Below are positions 7,377 to 9,177 of a DNA stretch of 9,177 nt, piece by piece. The notes under the pieces are model-generated. The model did not search any database, was not told the origin of the DNA, and saw only the letters and a list, made by a program, of their open reading frames with translations. Source of the DNA: an uncultured Mollicutes bacterium (lineage in GTDB: Bacteria; Bacillota_I; Bacilli_A; RF39; UBA660); contig URRF01000044.1 of NCBI GenBank assembly GCA_900550145.1, positions 1-9,177 on the forward strand, in the 5' to 3' direction. Position numbers and translations under genes: made by a program. The first letter of the stretch is position 1. The number at the start of each line of letters is the position of its first letter.

Positions 7377-7547
7377 ATGAAAGTAAAAATTTTTGATGAT
7401 GAACATGAAAAGGATTTAGAACAAGACATAAATGATTTTATATCAGGAAAAGACATATTTGATATTAAATATAATATTGCAGTAGCAGTATCAGGAGAAG
7501 ATCAAATATACTGCTATTCTGCATTAATTATGTATAACGAGCAATAA
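7377..7547 (+). CDS. cse60: Cse60-family small protein
   Basis: A 56-residue ORF starting MKVKIFDDEHEKDLEQDIND and ending with EDQIYCYSALIMYNEQ. This is the whole pattern of the Cse60 family (KV.LFDE.HEKDLE..IN.F at the start, IKY/IKF in the middle, EDQIYC(F/Y)SA(L/M)I.Y at the end) and the usual length of about 60. In Bacillus subtilis cse60 is a sporulation gene transcribed by sigma-E in the mother cell; the molecular role is unknown. No signal peptide or membrane segment, so cytosolic. GGTGAT (7368-7373) sits 3 bases before the ATG. It lies 33 bases after the lipoprotein gene and may belong to the same transcript. A strong hairpin covers its stop codon. Confidence 0.85.
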   Translation: MKVKIFDDEHEKDLEQDINDFISGKDIFDIKYNIAVAVSGEDQIYCYSALIMYNEQ

Positions 7548-7573
7548 AATATCCACTCTTAGAGTGGATATTT
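7547..7573. terminator. Hairpin between convergent genes, likely bidirectional terminator
   Basis: AAATATCCACTC (7547-7558) pairs perfectly with GAGTGGATATTT (7562-7573) around a 3-base loop. The stem has a GC-rich core and an A/T-rich base. It overlaps the last base of the Cse60 stop codon and the end of the reverse-strand TIGR04086 gene. Both flanks lack a long T run, so termination may rely on the A/T base of the stem. Confidence 0.75.
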
Positions 7574-7931
7574 ATTCATTTATATTTGATTTACTTATTC
7601 CAACCATACTACCTAAAATAGAAAATATCATTAAAATTATATAATAAATTATAGAAAATACAGCAAATTTAAACTTCAATAAAATAGAAAGTATTAAAAA
7701 TATCCCTATATTTATACCACCCATTTTAATTCCATTTAACCATCCCTTACTACTTGAATTCTTTCCAATTACAAAGCCACCAATAAACAAAGATATAATT
7801 GATACAATAATATTAACTATTAAAAGGGTCTTACCATTCAATATGTTTATATAATTAAGCAAAGTAGTAAAAAGTGTTAAACCAATTAGAAAAGAAAAAG
7901 TATAAATTGAAGATTTCAAATATTTATTCAT
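7572..7931 (-). CDS. TIGR04086-family membrane protein
   Basis: 119 residues with four predicted membrane helices: about 10-29, 37-58, 70-86 and 89-112. The stretch GGFVIGKNSSSKGWLNGIKMGG between helices 2 and 3 matches the conserved GG.. .GK....KGWL.G pattern of TIGR04086 (YrzE-like) proteins of Bacillota, whose function is unknown. Family members often lie near secretion genes (yajC); here no such neighbour is visible. Start: AGGTGAT is read on the reverse strand (7935-7941), 3 bases before the ATG at 7931, with a TATATT-like -10 (7949-7944) just upstream. It converges on the Cse60 gene and diverges from the DUF421 gene. Confidence 0.8.
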   Translation of the reverse strand: MNKYLKSSIYTFSFLIGLTLFTTLLNYINILNGKTLLIVNIIVSIISLFIGGFVIGKNSSSKGWLNGIKMGGINIGIFLILSILLKFKFAVFSIIYYIILMIFSILGSMVGISKSNINE

Positions 7932-7969
7932 TCTATCACCTACAATATACTATTAAAGTGAATATAAAA

Positions 7970-7987
7970 TTATGAATCTGTTCATAA
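7970..7987. repeat. Short inverted repeat in the divergent promoter region
   Basis: TTATGAA and TTCATAA flank a 4-base centre TCTG. The repeat lies between the TIGR04086 gene and the DUF421 gene, 16 bases before the DUF421 ATG, where an operator could affect either promoter. In AT-rich DNA a 7-bp arm can occur by chance. Confidence 0.35.
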
Positions 7988-8003
7988 CATTAATGGTGAT
8001 AAA

Positions 8004-8636
8004 ATGAATATATTTACAATTGTTTTTAGAACAATATTTTACTATTTCCTAGTATTATTTCTATTTAGATTAATGGGTAAAAGAGAAGTAGGAGAACTTG
8101 CAATAACAGATTTAGTAGTAACAATATTAATAGCTGAATTCGCATCATTAGCAATAGAAAACTACAAAGAATCTTTATTTACAACCCTAATACCCATAAT
8201 TTTAATTGCAATATTACAAATATCATTATCTTTTATATCAATGAAAAATTTTAAATTTAGACACATAGTTGACTCAACCCCATCACTAATAATAAAAGAC
8301 GGGAAAATAAATTTTAAAGAAATGGAAAGACAAAGATATAGTATAGACGATTTACTAACCCAAATAAGAGATAAAGGTATTAAATCATTAGATGAAATAG
8401 AATATGCAGTATTAGAAAACAATGGGAATTTATCAACATTCTTATATGATAACAAAAAAATATATCCAATGCCACTTATAATAGATGGAGTAATACAATA
8501 TGATACGTTAAATGATATAAATAAAAATAAAATATGGCTTACTAAAATATTAAAAGAAGAAAAAACAAATTTAGATAATGTATTTTATGCATTTTATAAA
8601 AATAATAAATGCTTTATTATAAAAAGAAATGATTGA
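8004..8636 (+). CDS. DUF421/YetF-family membrane protein
   Basis: 210 residues, the normal length of a short YetF-type protein. Three helices fill residues about 1-80, holding the conserved RLMGKREVGELAITDLVVTI and IAEFAS motifs. The soluble part follows: PSLIIKDGKIN, then RQRYSIDDLLTQIRDKGI and EIEYAVLENNGNLSTF, the core DUF421 signature. Members are abundant in spore-forming Bacillota; some are reported in the inner spore membrane of Bacillus and linked to germination, but for this copy the role is unknown. GGTGAT at 7995-8000 supports the ATG. The gene ends with TGA, and all Trp codons in the window are TGG, consistent with the standard code. The DUF1292 gene begins 41 bases downstream. 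Confidence 0.92.
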   Translation: MNIFTIVFRTIFYYFLVLFLFRLMGKREVGELAITDLVVTILIAEFASLAIENYKESLFTTLIPIILIAILQISLSFISMKNFKFRHIVDSTPSLIIKDGKINFKEMERQRYSIDDLLTQIRDKGIKSLDEIEYAVLENNGNLSTFLYDNKKIYPMPLIIDGVIQYDTLNDINKNKIWLTKILKEEKTNLDNVFYAFYKNNKCFIIKRND

Positions 8637-8661
8637 ACTAATAAAAAAAGTATGATATATT
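8633..8661 (+). promoter_or_regulatory. Candidate promoter of the DUF1292 gene
   Basis: TTGAAC (8633-8638) and TATATT (8656-8661) are 17 bases apart. The -35 box overlaps the DUF421 stop codon. The predicted start would fall at the ribosome binding site, so the leader would be about 10 bases. Co-transcription with DUF421 is also possible, as no terminator lies between them. Confidence 0.4.
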
Positions 8662-8667
8662 TTTCAT

Positions 8668-8672
8668 GGAGG
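8668..8672 (+). promoter_or_regulatory. Ribosome binding site that fixes the DUF1292 start
   Basis: GGAGG ends 5 bases before the ATG at 8678. It overlaps an in-frame ATG at 8666, which has no site of its own, so the later ATG is the start. This is the only GGAGG-type site seen here; the other genes use GGTGAT-like sites. Confidence 0.85.
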
Positions 8673-8677
8673 ATATT

Positions 8678-9031
8678 ATGGAAAAAGAAAATGATTTAGT
8701 TAGAATAGAAAGTGAAGACGGAAAAACATATGATATGTTAATCCTAAAAGAATTTGAATATAAAAATGCAAAATATGCAGTTTTAATGGAAACAGATTCA
8801 TATGACTGCAATTGTGATAATGAATGTAATGATGATTGTGACTGTGAACATGATTGCGATTGTGGCAATGATTGCAATTGCGGATGCCATGAAAATACAT
8901 TATGTTTATTAGAAGTATCTAAAGACGAAAAAGGTAATGAAGTATTTAAATCAATTACAGACGAAAAGTTATTTGATGAAGTAATTGCAGAAGCAGATAA
9001 AGTATTATATGAAATAGAAGATAAAAGCTAA
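8678..9031 (+). CDS. DUF1292-family protein with an Asp/Cys-rich repeat insert
   Basis: 117 residues, cytosolic, acidic. The ends fit DUF1292, a small Bacillota family of unknown function: residues 7-40 (LVRIESEDGKTYDMLILKEF through KNAKYAVLMETD) form the usual beta part, and 75-117 (LCLLEVSKDEKGNEVFKSI to the acidic C-terminal helix) the rest. Between them, residues 43-70 are an insert of D-C-x-C-x-x units with Cys at 44, 46, 50, 54, 56, 60, 62, 66, 68 and 70; a further Cys is at 76 and His at 58 and 71. Typical members have a short acidic linker here with no Cys. Ten Cys among Asp, Asn, Glu and His suggest binding of Zn or another soft metal (inference). The three last units are coded by 18-base repeats. 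A weak terminator follows. Confidence 0.85.
   Translation: MEKENDLVRIESEDGKTYDMLILKEFEYKNAKYAVLMETDSYDCNCDNECNDDCDCEHDCDCGNDCNCGCHENTLCLLEVSKDEKGNEVFKSITDEKLFDEVIAEADKVLYEIEDKS
8834..8887 (+). repeat. Three in-frame 18-bp tandem repeats coding D-C-x-C-x-x
   Basis: Units at 8834-8851, 8852-8869 and 8870-8887 each code Asp-Cys-(Asp/Asn)-Cys plus two more residues. A similar unit lies at 8804-8821 and a shortened one between. Codons differ between copies (TGT/TGC, GAC/GAT), so the array is diverged and not a recent expansion. Confidence 0.8.
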
Positions 9032-9034
9032 ATT

Positions 9035-9060
9035 AAAAAAGGCATTTTATTTTCTTTTTT
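9035..9060 (+). terminator. Possible weak terminator after the DUF1292 gene
   Basis: AAAAAAG (9035-9041) can pair with CTTTTTT (9054-9060) around a 12-base loop, just after the stop codon. The stem is almost all A-T pairs and its 3' arm doubles as the T run, so the call is weak. Confidence 0.4.
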
Positions 9061-9105
9061 ATAAATAAAAAATATTATAATTAATTTCAAAAATCTGTAT
9101 ATATT

Positions 9106-9117
9106 AATTTGCAAATT
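9106..9117. repeat. 12-bp perfect palindrome upstream of the poly-G promoter
   Basis: AATTTGCAAATT reads the same on both strands and ends 16 bases before the -35 box. It is followed by T and A runs (9116-9130) that resemble an UP element. It could be an operator, but short AT palindromes arise by chance. Confidence 0.35.
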
Positions 9118-9133
9118 TTTTTTCAAAAAACTC

Positions 9134-9165
9134 TTGACAAACATAGGGGGGGGGGGGTGTATAAT
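9134..9165 (+). promoter_or_regulatory. Consensus promoter with a 12-G tract in its spacer; likely phase-variable
   Basis: The -35 box TTGACA (9134-9139) and the -10 box TATAAT (9160-9165) are both perfect consensus. The spacer (9140-9159) is 20 bases: AACATA, twelve G (9146-9157), TG. Normal spacing is 16-18, so this version should be weak or off, and a tract of 8-10 G would give an active promoter. Homopolymer slippage during replication is the known way such promoters switch, as for Neisseria porA and opc. An A/T-rich stretch just upstream may act as an UP element. The controlled gene lies beyond the right edge, on the + strand. Confidence 0.85.
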
Positions 9166-9177
9166 AGAGAAATAAGT

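Noticed and set aside
8666..8677. ATG at 8666 as the DUF1292 start
   Set aside because: This ATG overlaps the GGAGG site that serves the ATG at 8678 and has no ribosome binding site of its own.
8804..8887. CRISPR-like or non-coding tandem repeats
   Set aside because: The 18-bp units stay in frame, code a regular D-C-x-C pattern, and have no spacers.
8700..8900. Reverse-strand His/Asn-rich reading frame opposite the DUF1292 repeats
   Set aside because: The His-rich sequence is the complement of the Asp/Cys codons of the real gene; no start signals.
9146..9157. The 12-G run as a sequencing or assembly artefact
   Set aside because: The exact count may be wrong, but perfect promoter boxes on both sides make a real tract far more likely than noise.

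Overview
The window is about 9.2 kb of very AT-rich DNA (clearly under 30% GC by eye) carrying ten genes. Ribosome binding sites of the GGAGG/GGTGAT type, Trp encoded only by TGG, one TGA used as a stop, and the protein families present (TypA, pyruvate kinase without the extra PEP-utiliser domain, TIGR04086, DUF421/YetF, DUF1292, Cse60) point to a low-GC Bacillota, probably a small-genome Bacilli/Erysipelotrichia/RF39-type gut lineage. The standard genetic code argues against a true mycoplasma. This placement is inference.

Left edge (1-640): the 3' part of a gene for a large, probably exported cell-surface protein, closed by a strong terminator. Next are three separately transcribed housekeeping or metabolic genes on the + strand: typA (ribosome-associated GTPase, terminator 2507-2533), pyk (last step of glycolysis, weak terminator over its stop codon) and a cytosolic glycoside hydrolase family 31 protein (4099-6465) that lacks the usual acid/base Asp at the canonical motif. 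The GH31 enzyme and Pyk could lie at the two ends of one sugar-use route, but each seems to have its own transcription signals.

Middle (6460-7574): an AT-only hairpin over the GH31 stop, then a compact set of small genes: a three-helix membrane protein, a coupled small lipoprotein and a 56-residue Cse60-family protein too short for ordinary gene finding. A 12-bp hairpin at 7547-7573 closes this set and also the oppositely oriented TIGR04086 membrane protein gene. Divergent from that gene is a DUF421/YetF membrane protein gene, then a DUF1292 gene whose product carries an unusual Asp/Cys repeat insert that looks metal-binding.

Right edge (9032-9177): the most striking signal in the window. 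A promoter with perfect TTGACA and TATAAT boxes has an uninterrupted run of 12 G inside its spacer, in DNA that otherwise has almost no G runs. The spacer is 20 bp as read; losing three G would restore 17 bp. This is the architecture of a phase-variable promoter switched by slipped-strand mispairing. The controlled gene starts beyond the window. Several other genes here have -10-like boxes almost touching their Shine-Dalgarno sequence, suggesting unusually short leaders.
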